DNA of 14,390 nucleotides from an uncultured Lachnospiraceae bacterium (lineage in GTDB: Bacteria > Bacillota > Clostridia > Lachnospirales > Lachnospiraceae). The notes beneath the pieces were generated by a model that saw only the letters and a program-made list of their open reading frames with translations, did no database searches and was not told the DNA's origin. This document shows positions 1-9,200 of this stretch, in pieces. Position 1 is the stretch's first letter. Every line of letters starts with the position of its first letter. Location: contig CAJUJY010000080.1 of the NCBI GenBank assembly GCA_910586555.1, positions 1-14,390 of the forward strand, written 5' to 3'. The translations under genes were made by a program, and so were the position numbers.

Positions 1-130
1 GTTCTTGCTAAAGTATAGCATGTTTTTTATAATATTTTCAAAAGACTAATTGAAGATATAGGAGTTTTCTCCCAGATTTACTTATCTGGCACAGAACTGG
101 CCTGCCAGTCTGCCGGGATATAGATTTTTA

Positions 131-160
131 ATGGCAGGTTTATAAATAAAAACCTGCCAT
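131..160 (-). terminator. Hairpin downstream of the chemotaxis-type gene
   Basis: A perfect 11-bp stem (ATGGCAGGTTT / AAACCTGCCAT) with an 8-nt loop lies 24 bases past the stop codon of the minus-strand gene. The placement suits a transcript end. The bases after the stem on the minus strand are A-rich rather than T-rich, so this is not a classical intrinsic terminator and may only stabilise the 3' end. Two smaller palindromes lie further on, at 72-89 (CCAGAT/ATCTGG) and 96-109 (ACTGGC/GCCAGT). No gene is visible in 1-183. Confidence 0.45.
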
Positions 161-183
161 ATTATCAAGAGAATATCCACAAT

Positions 184-1467
184 CTATTTTAGAAGCCTGC
201 CTGTATCAAACTTCTTTATGTACCCTGCCAGTTCTTCTGACACTTTTACTACTTTTTTAGTCATATTTGTACAGTCCGCTGTTATTTCATGGAGGTTTGA
301 TACATTGGCGGAAGTAAGGTCTGCCTGTCTTGCATTTTCCTCTGCAAAAGAAGTCATTTCATCTGCACTGCCTTCAATTAAAACCTTATGCCTGTCTAAA
401 CCTGTTATCTCGGAATCAATGCCTTTTATGGCCCTGCTGGTATTAATAATTTCGGAATTAAGTAATTTAAATATTCTGCCTGTTTCTTCTACTTTCTTAT
501 TCTGCTCTATAAATGATTTGGAAACACGCTCTGTTATCTCAACACTTATATCTGAATTGGCAATTAATTCACTGACAATATTATTAATCTGTTCTGTGGA
601 TTCCTTTGACTGGTCTGCTAATATCCTTATCTCCTCTGCTACAACAGCAAAGCCCTTACCATGTTCACCAGCCCTTGCCGCTTCAATGCTTGCATTTAAT
701 GCAAGCAGGTTTGTCTGGTTTGAAATGTCTGCAATAATTTCTGTAGCTGTACGGATCTGCTGTGCAGATTTATTAGTGCGGTCTGTCTGGTTCTTAACCT
801 CTTCAATGGCAATTCCGCTTTCCTTGCTTATGCTTATAAGCTGGTCCATAATGCTGCCTGCTTCTTTCTGGCAGTCTTCAACAGCTTCTGTGCTTCTTGT
901 AAGATCCTTTATATTTGAATTAATATTTCCAATAGCCATGCTTATTGCATCTATCTTATCTTTCATATCATGTACATTATTAACCTGTGACACTGTGTTG
1001 CCTGTAATTATATCTACATTGCCAGAGGTATCATGCATTGAAGATTCCATCTCTTCAAATGCATTTTCAAATTCAGATGTTACATCTTCCAGGTTATCTA
1101 TAGCATTTTTAATGCCATTTAAAATATCTGCAAATCCTGATACAGTATTATTCGCACTGCGTACCATATCCCCTATGCCATCATCACGTTCTGCAAGCTT
1201 ATTTATCTTTGCAGCTATCCTGTTATCACTGGCGCTGCTTGCGGAATTGCCTGTAAATACTGATATAAGCGGGCTTAAAAACGACCATAACGCCATAACA
1301 AGTGCTGATATAACAACAGCAGTAAGTATTACAGCAGTTATAACCCCGATTATATTTTTAGATAACAATATTAATATAACTAACTGAACGGCAAGCAATG
1401 GGGCAAAAAGGGCAGCAGCAATTAAAGTAATTTTATTCCTTATGCTTTTTTTCTTTATTATATCCAT
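184..1467 (-). CDS. Methyl-accepting chemotaxis-type signalling protein, no extracellular sensor
   Basis: This 427-residue protein is of the MCP signalling type, which forms long antiparallel coiled coils that control the CheA kinase through CheW. Two hydrophobic segments (about residues 13-36 and 40-70) lie back to back with almost no loop, so there is no external ligand domain. A possible degenerate HAMP-like stretch follows (about 84-115, with the DGIGDM motif). The rest is predicted coiled coil. The kinase-control hairpin tip is well conserved at about 248-281 (QTNLLALNASIEAARAGE, then KGFAVVAEE). No C-terminal receptor-tethering pentapeptide is seen. The ATG start at 1467 has an AGGAGG site 8 bases upstream. 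The gene is divergent from potA, with its own promoter at 1514-1541. Without a sensor domain it may read cytoplasmic or membrane-state signals, or work with a partner; that is inference. The MCP family call is secure; the ligand is unknown. Confidence 0.9.
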   Translation of the reverse strand: MDIIKKKSIRNKITLIAAALFAPLLAVQLVILILLSKNIIGVITAVILTAVVISALVMALWSFLSPLISVFTGNSASSASDNRIAAKINKLAERDDGIGDMVRSANNTVSGFADILNGIKNAIDNLEDVTSEFENAFEEMESSMHDTSGNVDIITGNTVSQVNNVHDMKDKIDAISMAIGNINSNIKDLTRSTEAVEDCQKEAGSIMDQLISISKESGIAIEEVKNQTDRTNKSAQQIRTATEIIADISNQTNLLALNASIEAARAGEHGKGFAVVAEEIRILADQSKESTEQINNIVSELIANSDISVEITERVSKSFIEQNKKVEETGRIFKLLNSEIINTSRAIKGIDSEITGLDRHKVLIEGSADEMTSFAEENARQADLTSANVSNLHEITADCTNMTKKVVKVSEELAGYIKKFDTGRLLK

Positions 1468-1513
1468 AAAAATCCTCCTCCTGGCTTAAATATGCCTGAA
1501 ATCTTATATATTT

Positions 1514-1541
1514 ATTATATTATTTTTCAGGTTTATGTCAA
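1514..1541 (-). promoter_or_regulatory. Sigma-A type promoter of the chemotaxis-type gene
   Basis: On the minus strand a perfect -35 TTGACA (1536-1541) and a perfect -10 TATAAT (1514-1519) are separated by 16 bases. An inverted repeat, CCTGAAA (1495-1501) and TTTCAGG (1525-1531), brackets the -10 and the expected start point, so a repressor could act here. The operator reading is inference. Confidence 0.75.
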
Positions 1542-1656
1542 GTAAACAAAAGTATTACTTACTGCCTGTTTTATAATAAATTACCTGTATTTTATTTATA
1601 CCCTGTCCTGTATAGAAAAAAATTTATAAAACCTTGGTTCCAAAGCCCATAAAATA

Positions 1657-1684
1657 TTGACATTAACCACACTTATTGTATAAT
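1657..1684 (+). promoter_or_regulatory. Sigma-A type promoter of the potABCD operon
   Basis: A perfect TTGACA (1657-1662) and a perfect TATAAT (1679-1684) are spaced by 16 bases, 74 bases before the potA start. This leaves a leader of about 65-70 nt. No riboswitch-like fold was found in the leader. The promoter is divergent from that of the chemotaxis-type gene, with about 115 bases between the two -35 boxes. Confidence 0.8.
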
Positions 1685-1758
1685 AGTTACTTTACAGCAT
1701 TATTTTTAGAAAAAAGCAGGCTGCACTTTGTTTACAGCTTGCAGTATGGAGGCGGAAA

Positions 1759-2829
1759 ATGGCAAATAAATTAATTGAGCTTGTGGGAATTAAGAAATCT
1801 TTTGGTAATAAAACCATATTAGATGAGATGGATCTGTTTATGAATGAAAACAGGTTCCTTACCCTTCTTGGCCCCAGTGGTTGTGGTAAAACTACTACTT
1901 TAAGGATTATAGGCGGGTTTGAAATGCCTGACTGTGGCAAAGTGCTTTTTGAAGGCAGGGATATTACAAATACTCCGCCAAATGGCAGGCCTTTTAATAC
2001 CGTATTCCAGAAGTATGCACTTTTTACACATATGAATATAGAAGAAAATATATCATTCGGGCTTAAAATTAAAAATAAACCCAAAAACTATATAAAGGAT
2101 AAAGTCAAGTATGCTTTAAAACTTGTAAATCTTGACGGCTTTGAAAAACGTATGCCAGATTCCTTAAGCGGAGGCCAGCAGCAAAGGATTGCCATTGCAA
2201 GGGCAATAGTAAATGAACCCCGTGTGCTGCTGCTTGATGAACCGCTTGGCGCCCTTGATTTAAAACTAAGGCAGGATATGCAGTATGAACTTATACGCCT
2301 TAAAAATGAACTTGGCATTACATTTATTTATGTAACACATGACCAGGAAGAGGCGCTTACAATGTCTGACACAATTGTAGTAATGAATAAAGGATACATA
2401 CAGCAGATAGGTACACCAGAAGATATATATAATGAACCCCAGAATGCATTTGTAGCAGATTTTATTGGTGACAGCAATATTATAAACGGGGTTATGCTGG
2501 AAGACAGGCTTGTTGAAATACTTGGCACAAAATTCAAATGTGTTGATGAAGGTTTTGGCAATAACACCCCTGTTGATGTTGTAGTACGTCCGGAAGATAT
2601 TGTGCTTACAAAACCTGGCAAGGGAATTATAGATGGCAGGGTTGTTTCAGCTATTTTTAAAGGTGTCCACTATGAAATGGAAGTAGAAGCCTGTGGCTTT
2701 GAATGGCTTGTACACAGCACTGTACTTGTAGAACCTGGCACTAAGGCAGGTATGTGGATTGACCCGTTTAATATACAGATAATGAATAAACCTGAATCTG
2801 AAGATGAAGAAATTTTTATAGAAGAATAG
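1759..2829 (+). CDS. potA: Spermidine/putrescine ABC transporter ATP-binding protein
   Basis: The ATPase subunit of a polyamine importer, acting as a dimer on the inner face of the membrane and driving uptake through PotB/PotC. The 356 residues show every ABC motif in order: Walker A GPSGCGKT (37-44), the Q-loop glutamine (about 83), the signature LSGGQ (135-139), Walker B VLLLDE (155-160) with the D-loop, and the switch histidine in THDQEEA (about 193). From about 235 a C-terminal TOBE-type regulatory domain follows, typical of the PotA/MalK branch. A GGAGG site precedes the ATG by 6 bases. It is the first gene of the operon and potB starts 11 bases after its stop. The polyamine assignment rests on the four-gene order and on PotD; the ATPase alone could serve other substrates. 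Confidence 0.93.
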   Translation: MANKLIELVGIKKSFGNKTILDEMDLFMNENRFLTLLGPSGCGKTTTLRIIGGFEMPDCGKVLFEGRDITNTPPNGRPFNTVFQKYALFTHMNIEENISFGLKIKNKPKNYIKDKVKYALKLVNLDGFEKRMPDSLSGGQQQRIAIARAIVNEPRVLLLDEPLGALDLKLRQDMQYELIRLKNELGITFIYVTHDQEEALTMSDTIVVMNKGYIQQIGTPEDIYNEPQNAFVADFIGDSNIINGVMLEDRLVEILGTKFKCVDEGFGNNTPVDVVVRPEDIVLTKPGKGIIDGRVVSAIFKGVHYEMEVEACGFEWLVHSTVLVEPGTKAGMWIDPFNIQIMNKPESEDEEIFIEE

Positions 2830-2840
2830 GAGGCGCATAA

Positions 2841-3668
2841 ATGAAAAAACTGGGTTCAAGGCTTTTAGCCGGACCATATATTATATGGATAGTTCTATTT
2901 ACAGTTATTCCATTATGTCTTATTGTATATAATGCATTTACAAATTCTGATGGCAGTTTTACATTGGGTAATGTGCTGGCTGTAACTGATTATGTTAATG
3001 CCAAGCCTTTATTTTTAAGTTTAAATATGTCGCTAATAGTCACCCTGGTTTGTTTTCTGCTGTCATTTCCACTTGCCTTGGTACTTAGCAGATATTCAAG
3101 TAATAAAAACAGTATTATAGTAATGATATTTATACTGCCAATGTGGATGAATTTTATGCTGCGCACACTTGCATGGAGGCTTATACTGCTTAATAATGGC
3201 TTTTTAAATAAAGGGCTTGGCATACTTGGTTTTAACCCTGTTTATCTTATGAATACGAAAGCAGCGGTTATCCTTGGTACTGCATATGATTATTTTCCAT
3301 TTATGCTTCTCCCTATATATAACGCACTTGTTAAAATTGATAAAGATATTATAAATGCTGCTAAAGATTTAGGTGCAACAGGATTTATTATTTTAAAAAG
3401 GATTATGCTTCCTTTAAGCCTGCCTGGAATAGCCAGCGGGATTATAATGGTTTTTGTCCCGTCAATGAGTGAATTTGTAATTGCTGATATGCTTGGCGGC
3501 AATAAAGTTTATCTTATAGGTAATGTTATAGAACAGGCGTTTAATTCCGGCTATGCAGATGTACACCTTGGCTCCGGGCTTTCGCTTTCGCTTATGTTCC
3601 TTATAATTATAAGCATGGTTATATATAAATTCTTTGATAAAGGGGAAGGAGGACATGGGTTATGGTAA
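2841..3668 (+). CDS. potB: Spermidine/putrescine ABC transporter permease, PotB type
   Basis: One of the two membrane subunits that form the polyamine channel. It has 275 residues and about six hydrophobic helices (roughly 13-33, 61-85, 92-112, 140-162, 196-218 and 245-265). The cytoplasmic EAA coupling loop that docks on PotA lies at about 168-198 (INAAKDLGATG followed by LPLSLPGI-like residues). Family members are usually about 270-290 residues long, so this is full length. The GGAGG site overlaps the end of potA (TAGGAGG at the potA stop), which suggests translational coupling. Its 3' end overlaps potC by 7 bases. As the first permease after the ATPase it is called PotB by position; PotB and PotC are paralogues. 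Confidence 0.9.
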   Translation: MKKLGSRLLAGPYIIWIVLFTVIPLCLIVYNAFTNSDGSFTLGNVLAVTDYVNAKPLFLSLNMSLIVTLVCFLLSFPLALVLSRYSSNKNSIIVMIFILPMWMNFMLRTLAWRLILLNNGFLNKGLGILGFNPVYLMNTKAAVILGTAYDYFPFMLLPIYNALVKIDKDIINAAKDLGATGFIILKRIMLPLSLPGIASGIIMVFVPSMSEFVIADMLGGNKVYLIGNVIEQAFNSGYADVHLGSGLSLSLMFLIIISMVIYKFFDKGEGGHGLW

Positions 3669-4471
3669 AAAGCACTAAGAAAACTATAGAAAAAATTTAT
3701 ATGGTTTTAATACTGCTTCTTCTTTATGTACCTATTGCACTGCTTATAGTTTCTTCTTTTAATGCATCAGAAAGAAATAAGGCAGTATGGGGAGGCTTTA
3801 CATTAAAAGCTTACATAGAACTTATACATGATGAAATAGTTATGGGGGCACTTTATAATACCCTGCTGCTTGCCTTTGGTGCTTCATTTATTGCAACCAT
3901 ACTTGGAACACTTGTATGCATTGGCATGATAAATATGAAGAACCGTTCCAAAACAATTATTATGGGAATTACACAGATACCACTGCTTAACTCTGACATT
4001 GTAACAGGAATTGCCCTTATGCTGCTTTTTACAAAATTTGCAGATTTAAGCTTTGCAACTATGCTAATTGCACATGTAACATTTATTATACCTTATGTTG
4101 TACTAAGTGTCTATCCTAAAGTCTTACAAGTAAACCTAAGCACTTATGAAGCAGCACTTGACCTTGGTGCATCACATTTATATGCTATGTGGAAAGTAGT
4201 TGTGCCAGAAATAATGCCTGGTATATTATCTGGTTTCCTGCTCGCATTTACAATGTCACTTGATGATTTTTCAGTAACATACTTTACAAAAGCACCAGGG
4301 CTTAATACAATGTCTACAATGATTAATGCAGAATACCGCAAAGGCATACAGACAGAAATATATGCACTTTCAACTATTGTATTTCTTATAGTGCTTTTTG
4401 TACTTTTTATAATTAACAGAAGAAGTGAAAAATTATACAGGCAGCAGGAAGAAAGCGGGGTGGTTTTATAA
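3662..4471 (+). CDS. potC: Spermidine/putrescine ABC transporter permease, PotC type
   Basis: The second membrane subunit of the polyamine importer, with 269 residues and about six membrane helices. The EAA loop is clear at about 162-188 (YEAALDLGAS, then VVVPEIMPGI). The segment MSLDDFSVTYF at about 198-208 is characteristic of PotC-type permeases. The ATG lies inside the last codons of potB (7-base overlap), with AGGAGG 9 bases upstream within potB, so translation is probably coupled. The last base of its stop codon is the first base of the potD ATG. The protein is full length, with no missing motif. Confidence 0.9.
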   Translation: MVKSTKKTIEKIYMVLILLLLYVPIALLIVSSFNASERNKAVWGGFTLKAYIELIHDEIVMGALYNTLLLAFGASFIATILGTLVCIGMINMKNRSKTIIMGITQIPLLNSDIVTGIALMLLFTKFADLSFATMLIAHVTFIIPYVVLSVYPKVLQVNLSTYEAALDLGASHLYAMWKVVVPEIMPGILSGFLLAFTMSLDDFSVTYFTKAPGLNTMSTMINAEYRKGIQTEIYALSTIVFLIVLFVLFIINRRSEKLYRQQEESGVVL

Positions 4472-5541
4472 TGTATAAAACTGCACTAAAGTTTAAAGCC
4501 ATATCTGTATTAACTGCTATTTCCCTTGTTTTGGCTTCCTGTGGCAAAAATAAAGAGGAAAAAGCCAAAAAACAGATTGTTGTCTTTAATTATGGTGATT
4601 ATATAGACAGGGACGTACTTGGACAGTTTGAAGAAGAAACAGGAATTAAAGTTGTTTATGAGGAATTTCTTACCCCTGAAGCAATGTACACAAAATACAA
4701 AAGCGGGACTGTCCAGTATGATTTAATATGCTGCTCTGACTATATGGCTGATAAAATGATTAAGGAAAAAGAGGTAAAAGAAATTGATTACAGTTCTATG
4801 GAACATATAGGAAATATTGGTGATACTTACTGGCAGGTTTCAAAAAGCTTTGACAAAGAAAATAAGTACACTATCCCTTACTTCTGGGGTACAGTTGGCA
4901 TACTATATAATACTACAATGGTAGATAAAGTTCCTGCAAGCTGGAATGATTTATGGGACAGCAAATATAAAAATAATATAATTATGCAAAACAGTGTACG
5001 TGACAGCTTTATACCGCCATTAGTACTTGATGGCTGTTCAATTAATACAACAGATGAAAACAGTTTAAGAAAGGCACTTGAGGCATTAAAGAAGCAAAAA
5101 AACCTTGTACAGTCATACCTTGTAGATGAAGTGCGTGATGATATGGTTAATGAACAGGCTGCAATGGCAGTTATCTATTCCGGTGAAGCAAGCCTTGCCA
5201 CAGAATACAACGAAGACCTTGCATATGTAGTACCAGAAGAAGGTTCTAATGTCTGGATGGATAGCTGGTTAGTACCTGCAAACGGAAGAAATTACAATGG
5301 TGCAATAAAATTCCTTGACTTTTTATGCAGGGCTGACATTGCAGAAAAAAACTTTGAATATGTGTACTATTCAACACCAAATAAGGCAGTACTAGATAAT
5401 ATTGATGAAGAAGAAAAAGAAGAAGATACAGCAATATTTCCTGGTGATGATGTACTAAAAAGATGTGAAATGTTTACATATCTTGGACCAGAAGCAGAAG
5501 AACTCTATAACAGGCTGTGGAAAGAACTTAAAGTTTATTAG
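4471..5541 (+). CDS. potD: Spermidine/putrescine-binding lipoprotein
   Basis: The extracellular substrate-binding protein of the importer, tethered to the membrane by lipid. The 356-residue product begins with a lipoprotein signal whose lipobox is LASC, giving Cys24 as the modified residue. The mature part is a PotD-type periplasmic-binding fold. NYGDYI (40-45), YDLICCSDY (83-91), PYFWGTVGILYN (136-147) and VWMDSW (261-266) match the pocket segments of known PotD proteins. The WMD at 262-264 corresponds to the Trp/Asp pair that binds the polyamine in E. coli PotD. The first pocket tryptophan of E. coli appears replaced by Tyr41, so spermidine versus putrescine preference cannot be read from sequence. 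It is the last gene of the operon, overlaps potC by one base, and is followed by a hairpin at 5554-5600. Confidence 0.93.
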   Translation: MYKTALKFKAISVLTAISLVLASCGKNKEEKAKKQIVVFNYGDYIDRDVLGQFEEETGIKVVYEEFLTPEAMYTKYKSGTVQYDLICCSDYMADKMIKEKEVKEIDYSSMEHIGNIGDTYWQVSKSFDKENKYTIPYFWGTVGILYNTTMVDKVPASWNDLWDSKYKNNIIMQNSVRDSFIPPLVLDGCSINTTDENSLRKALEALKKQKNLVQSYLVDEVRDDMVNEQAAMAVIYSGEASLATEYNEDLAYVVPEEGSNVWMDSWLVPANGRNYNGAIKFLDFLCRADIAEKNFEYVYYSTPNKAVLDNIDEEEKEEDTAIFPGDDVLKRCEMFTYLGPEAEELYNRLWKELKVY

Positions 5542-5553
5542 TATTAAAAAAAC

Positions 5554-5600
5554 ACCGGCTTTGCAAGCTTTGGAATAAAAAACCAAAGTACAAAGCCGGT
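5554..5600 (-). terminator. Terminator between convergent potD and the Rpn-family gene
   Basis: A 10-bp stem, ACCGGCTTTG (5554-5563) and CAAAGCCGGT (5591-5600), encloses a second stem, CTTTGG (5568-5573) and CCAAAG (5583-5588). On the minus strand it is followed at once by a run of seven T, so it is a good intrinsic terminator for the Rpn-family gene. It starts 13 bases after the potD stop and probably also ends the pot transcript, although the T-tract on the plus strand is poor. Confidence 0.8.
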
Positions 5601-5603
5601 TAA

Positions 5604-6101
5604 TTATAAGTACAATTCCTTTTCTATCTCTATAATATCCTCTTCATCTAACTGTGGGGCAATTTCCCGTATTTCATCAATGGAACATTTCCCTGTTTTT
5701 AAAAGGTTTATAGCCATTTTTATAGCTGTTTCTTTCGTTGTTTTCTTTTCTGCCTTCCTTACCGCCTCCCTTACTTCACTTTTTACATAGGTATTAAATA
5801 CTTCTTCCTGGTCAAATAATGCCATCATAATACTCAAGCCTTGCTTGCTTATAATTACATTCACACTCCATGTGGACTGTGCTTCCAGCATTAAAACCAA
5901 CCTGCCTCCAGCCATAAAACACAGGTCATTATAGATACCATTTGTAAATACATGGTTTATTGTGACGTTTTTAAGACCCTCTTCTGTCATGCTTAAATCT
6001 TCTGGGTGCAGCGCCTGGTACAGTTGTAAAAGGTATTTCTTAATTTTAAACAGGTTACAGAAAATACTGTCCTTAACAGTGCCTTTAACATTTCCCTGCA
6101 T
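5604..6101 (-). CDS. Rpn-family nuclease/transposase-like protein, internally shortened
   Basis: The family (recombination-promoting nuclease, PD-(D/E)XK fold, once annotated as transposase) cleaves DNA. The N-terminal part is recognisable: KDSIFCNLFKIKKYLLQLYQ, LYQALHPED, then the core YNDLCFMAGGRLVLMLEAQSTWSVNV, which holds the presumed catalytic Asp (in YND) and ExQ (in EAQ). After SVNV the sequence jumps to SIMMALFDQEEVFNTYV, which in full-length relatives lies near the C-terminus, followed by a charged helical tail. Relatives are about 280-330 residues as I recall, so about 120 residues appear deleted in frame. The ATG at 6101 with AAGGA upstream is chosen over a TTG at 6173, because that TTG sits in the -35 box. 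It has its own promoter and terminator. It is probably inactive, or retains only part of its function. Confidence 0.72.
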   Translation of the reverse strand: MQGNVKGTVKDSIFCNLFKIKKYLLQLYQALHPEDLSMTEEGLKNVTINHVFTNGIYNDLCFMAGGRLVLMLEAQSTWSVNVIISKQGLSIMMALFDQEEVFNTYVKSEVREAVRKAEKKTTKETAIKMAINLLKTGKCSIDEIREIAPQLDEEDIIEIEKELYL

Positions 6102-6144
6102 TGTGCTTTCCTTATCCCTTTCCGTTTTGTAATATACTGTCCTT

Positions 6145-6173
6145 ATTATATATAAAAAAAGTATATTATTCAA
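6145..6173 (-). promoter_or_regulatory. Promoter of the Rpn-family gene
   Basis: On the minus strand TTGAAT (6168-6173) and TATAAT (6145-6150) are spaced by exactly 17 bases. The expected transcription start, near 6138, gives a leader of about 37 nt before the ATG at 6101. This rules out the longer reading frame that would begin with TTG at 6173. Confidence 0.7.
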
Positions 6174-6193
6174 GGTTTAGGGGATTTATAAAT

Positions 6194-6238
6194 AAAAAGG
6201 TGCATGGAATACTAAATTTAATTATTATCCATGCACCT
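6194..6238 (-). terminator. Intrinsic terminator of the LRR_5 surface-protein gene
   Basis: A 10-bp stem, AGGTGCATGG (6198-6207) and CCATGCACCT (6229-6238), has a 21-nt loop and begins 9 bases past the stop codon. On the minus strand it is followed by TTTT ATTT. It lies only about 20 bases from the -35 box of the downstream Rpn-family promoter. Confidence 0.8.
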
Positions 6239-6246
6239 GGCTGTTA

Positions 6247-9200
6247 TTATTTTACTTTTACACCCTTTCCTGCACCTTTTGTATAAATAATTTCTTTATA
6301 AGAAACTGCCTTGCCTTTAGGTACTTTTACTACTGCTTTGCTGTTTATACCTTTAAATGCATTATTTCCTGTTTTTTGTAATGTAAGTTTTTTTGATTTG
6401 ATTATTATACTTTTTAAATTTTTACAGCCATTAAATGCCCCTTTGCCAATATGTTCTATATTAGCACCAATTTTAAGCTTTTTCAGTTTACTTTTGCCTT
6501 TTAATGCATTATCTGCAATGGAGGTTACTTTATAAACTTTGCCAGATATTTTAACAGAAGAAGGTATTTCAAATGATGTTAAACCATTCTTAATTGTAGT
6601 GCCTGCAAATTGTACTTTTTTGGCACTTCCAGCTATTTTATTATAAATTAAACCACGGGTAATAAACCTTGTGCCTGTTGTTTTTACATTATCATTTGTG
6701 CTGTTATTTTTATTTGTATTATTATCTTCTTTTACATTATTATCTGTATTATTATTTTTCTCTGTATTATTCTCTTCCTTTGTATTATTATTTGTATTAT
6801 CTTTATTACTTACTGTATTGTTTTTATCTTTGTCTTTATATTCTGCAACTTTGCTTTCACTATATTCTTCTAGTTTGTCTAAATCCACAGAATACCATAT
6901 AACGTTCTTGTCTTTTTTATTAGCAACTGCCCAGGATAAGGTATTGCCCTGTACAACTGGCTGTATAGATGTACATGAAAGCCTTGCACCATAAATGGCT
7001 GTTTCTCGGCGGAGAGTATTGCCACATTCATCTAAAATTACATAACGCAAGCTGTCAAAATTCAAAAATCCCATTTCATCATAAACCATTTTCTCCCATA
7101 ATACACAATAAGAACCATCTGGCAGTTTTACAATCTTAACATTGCCAGCCCTTTCTTTTTCATTACACTCAGTCAGCCAGACCATATTATAATCTGCATC
7201 TTTACCTGTAAATTCATCAACACGGGTAGTACCAGCAAAATCATGATTATTATTATTTATAAGACTTAAATCTGCAATACGCACAAAAACATCATATACT
7301 CCAGTATGTGCATTTTCTGACTTTCCTTGTTTATAAATATCACTAGTATATAAATGCTCTGACTTTCCTGCTATAGCATATGTGGAATTACTTTTTGCAA
7401 GCCCTCCCATATGCACATAAGTAACATTGCCATCTAAATGATGGGCATTAGTACCATACTGTCCACTGGAATGGTAAAGTAATACATGTTCTTCTGCAAA
7501 TTCTAGTGTACTAATCTTATTATCTGATAAATAATACCTGCCTATACTAATACCTCTTGTTTCACCACCATCACCTCTTTGGATAGCAGCAAATCCATAA
7601 TCTGTAGGAATTATTGATATTCCAAATTCATGGCTGACGACATTGCTGTCAAAACCTGCCAGTTCCATTGTTTCTGTATTTATTCCAACAAACTCTGAAC
7701 CCTGGTGGTGTAAACCATCAGAAGGGCGAATTGTCCATCTTGTGCCAAAAATTACACATAAAAAGCCTTTATTATAAGATATATTTGCATTACTGAAAGA
7801 AAATGGAAACTGTGCTTCTGTGTATGATACTGGAAGTCCTAATGTTTTAATTAATTTGCCCGAATTATCATATTTACATATTTGTACATTTTCTTCTTCC
7901 ATAGAACTTTCAATAACATCATCTTCAATACTTCTTCCCCATATAATGTAATAATAGCCATCTTCTCCTATAGTTGCTGCACCAAAAGTAAATCCTTTAT
8001 TTGTAATTTTAATTTGTTCCTGTCCGTTATTTTCAGGTATTACAGTTACAAAGTCTTTATCTCCATAGAAAGCAAATAATCTGCCATCTGGGCTTTTTGC
8101 TTCCTGAAGTTTATCTGTTTCATCAAATGTTTCAAAACTTGTTACATCAGAATAAGTATTATATTCCACAGAATCTACATTAACTGCCTGTTTTTCTGCA
8201 TAATGTACTGTACCGTTTGTATTATCTGTAATATTATAATTTAAAACTTCACGTTTATAGTTAATTTTTTTATATCTGTATGGAAGTATGCTAAAATCCA
8301 ATTCTATTTTATAAAAGCCTTCTGCAATATTGAGTATTACATTATTATTAGCAGAAAATGCTCCATATCCAAGTTTAATATTACTATCTGGAATTGTAAA
8401 TCCAGTTATGCCATTACATCCGCTAAATGCATTATCACCAATTATAGTTACACTATTTGGTATTACAATGTTTCCTGTCAACCCCTTACAACAATCAAAT
8501 GCATTATCACCAATTACAGTTACACTATCTGGTATTACAAGATTTCCTGTTAAACTTCGGCAGTCACGGAAAGCGCATTTACCAATTTTAACAACACTGT
8601 TTGGAATTTTTAGTTCTCCTTTTAAGTTATTACAAAAATCAAATGCATTTTTATTAATATAAATTAAGCTGTCCGGGAAGGTAACACCTGTAACGTTTTC
8701 ATTTATACTGAAAGCACCTCCGCCAATTAGAACAGTTCCGTCTTTTACAGTATAATTACCTGTAACATTCTGGGCATCAATAAGATAATTTCCCATATAT
8801 AAAGCTCCATTTTCCCAGTTATCAGGATTATAATAATAAGAAGTAGAATTAAATGCCCTGATGCCTATGTCAGTTAGGTTATTTGAAATAGAAATACCTG
8901 AAAGCCTGCCACATCCTTCAAAAGCATAATCACCTATGCTTATAACACTGTCTGGAATGGAAATATTTTTTAAATTTTTACAGTTATAAAATGCAGAAGC
9001 ACAAATTGTTTTAACACCTTCTGGTATTGTATGGCTTTCAACATTTACTGGAGCTTTAACGATAGTTGACAAATCTTTACTATAAAGTATGCCATCTAAA
9101 GTACAATAACTACTATTATTCTCCGCTACTTCTATACTTTGTAATCCATCTGAAGGAAAAGCATTATCTCCAATTTCAGATACACTTGCAGGAATTTCAA

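Noticed and set aside
218..1387. A 389-codon plus-strand open frame opposite the chemotaxis-type gene
   Set aside because: It is the antisense of a clear MCP signalling domain, has no family match or signal, and arises from codon bias on the other strand.
5604..6173. Longer 189-residue version of the Rpn-family protein starting with TTG at 6173
   Set aside because: The TTG lies in the -35 box of the gene's own promoter, and the extra 24 residues show no family similarity.
6669..6994. Plus-strand hydrophobic frames rich in Leu/Tyr opposite the Asn-rich linker
   Set aside because: They are the complement of a low-complexity tract of Asn and Lys codons and have no ribosome site.
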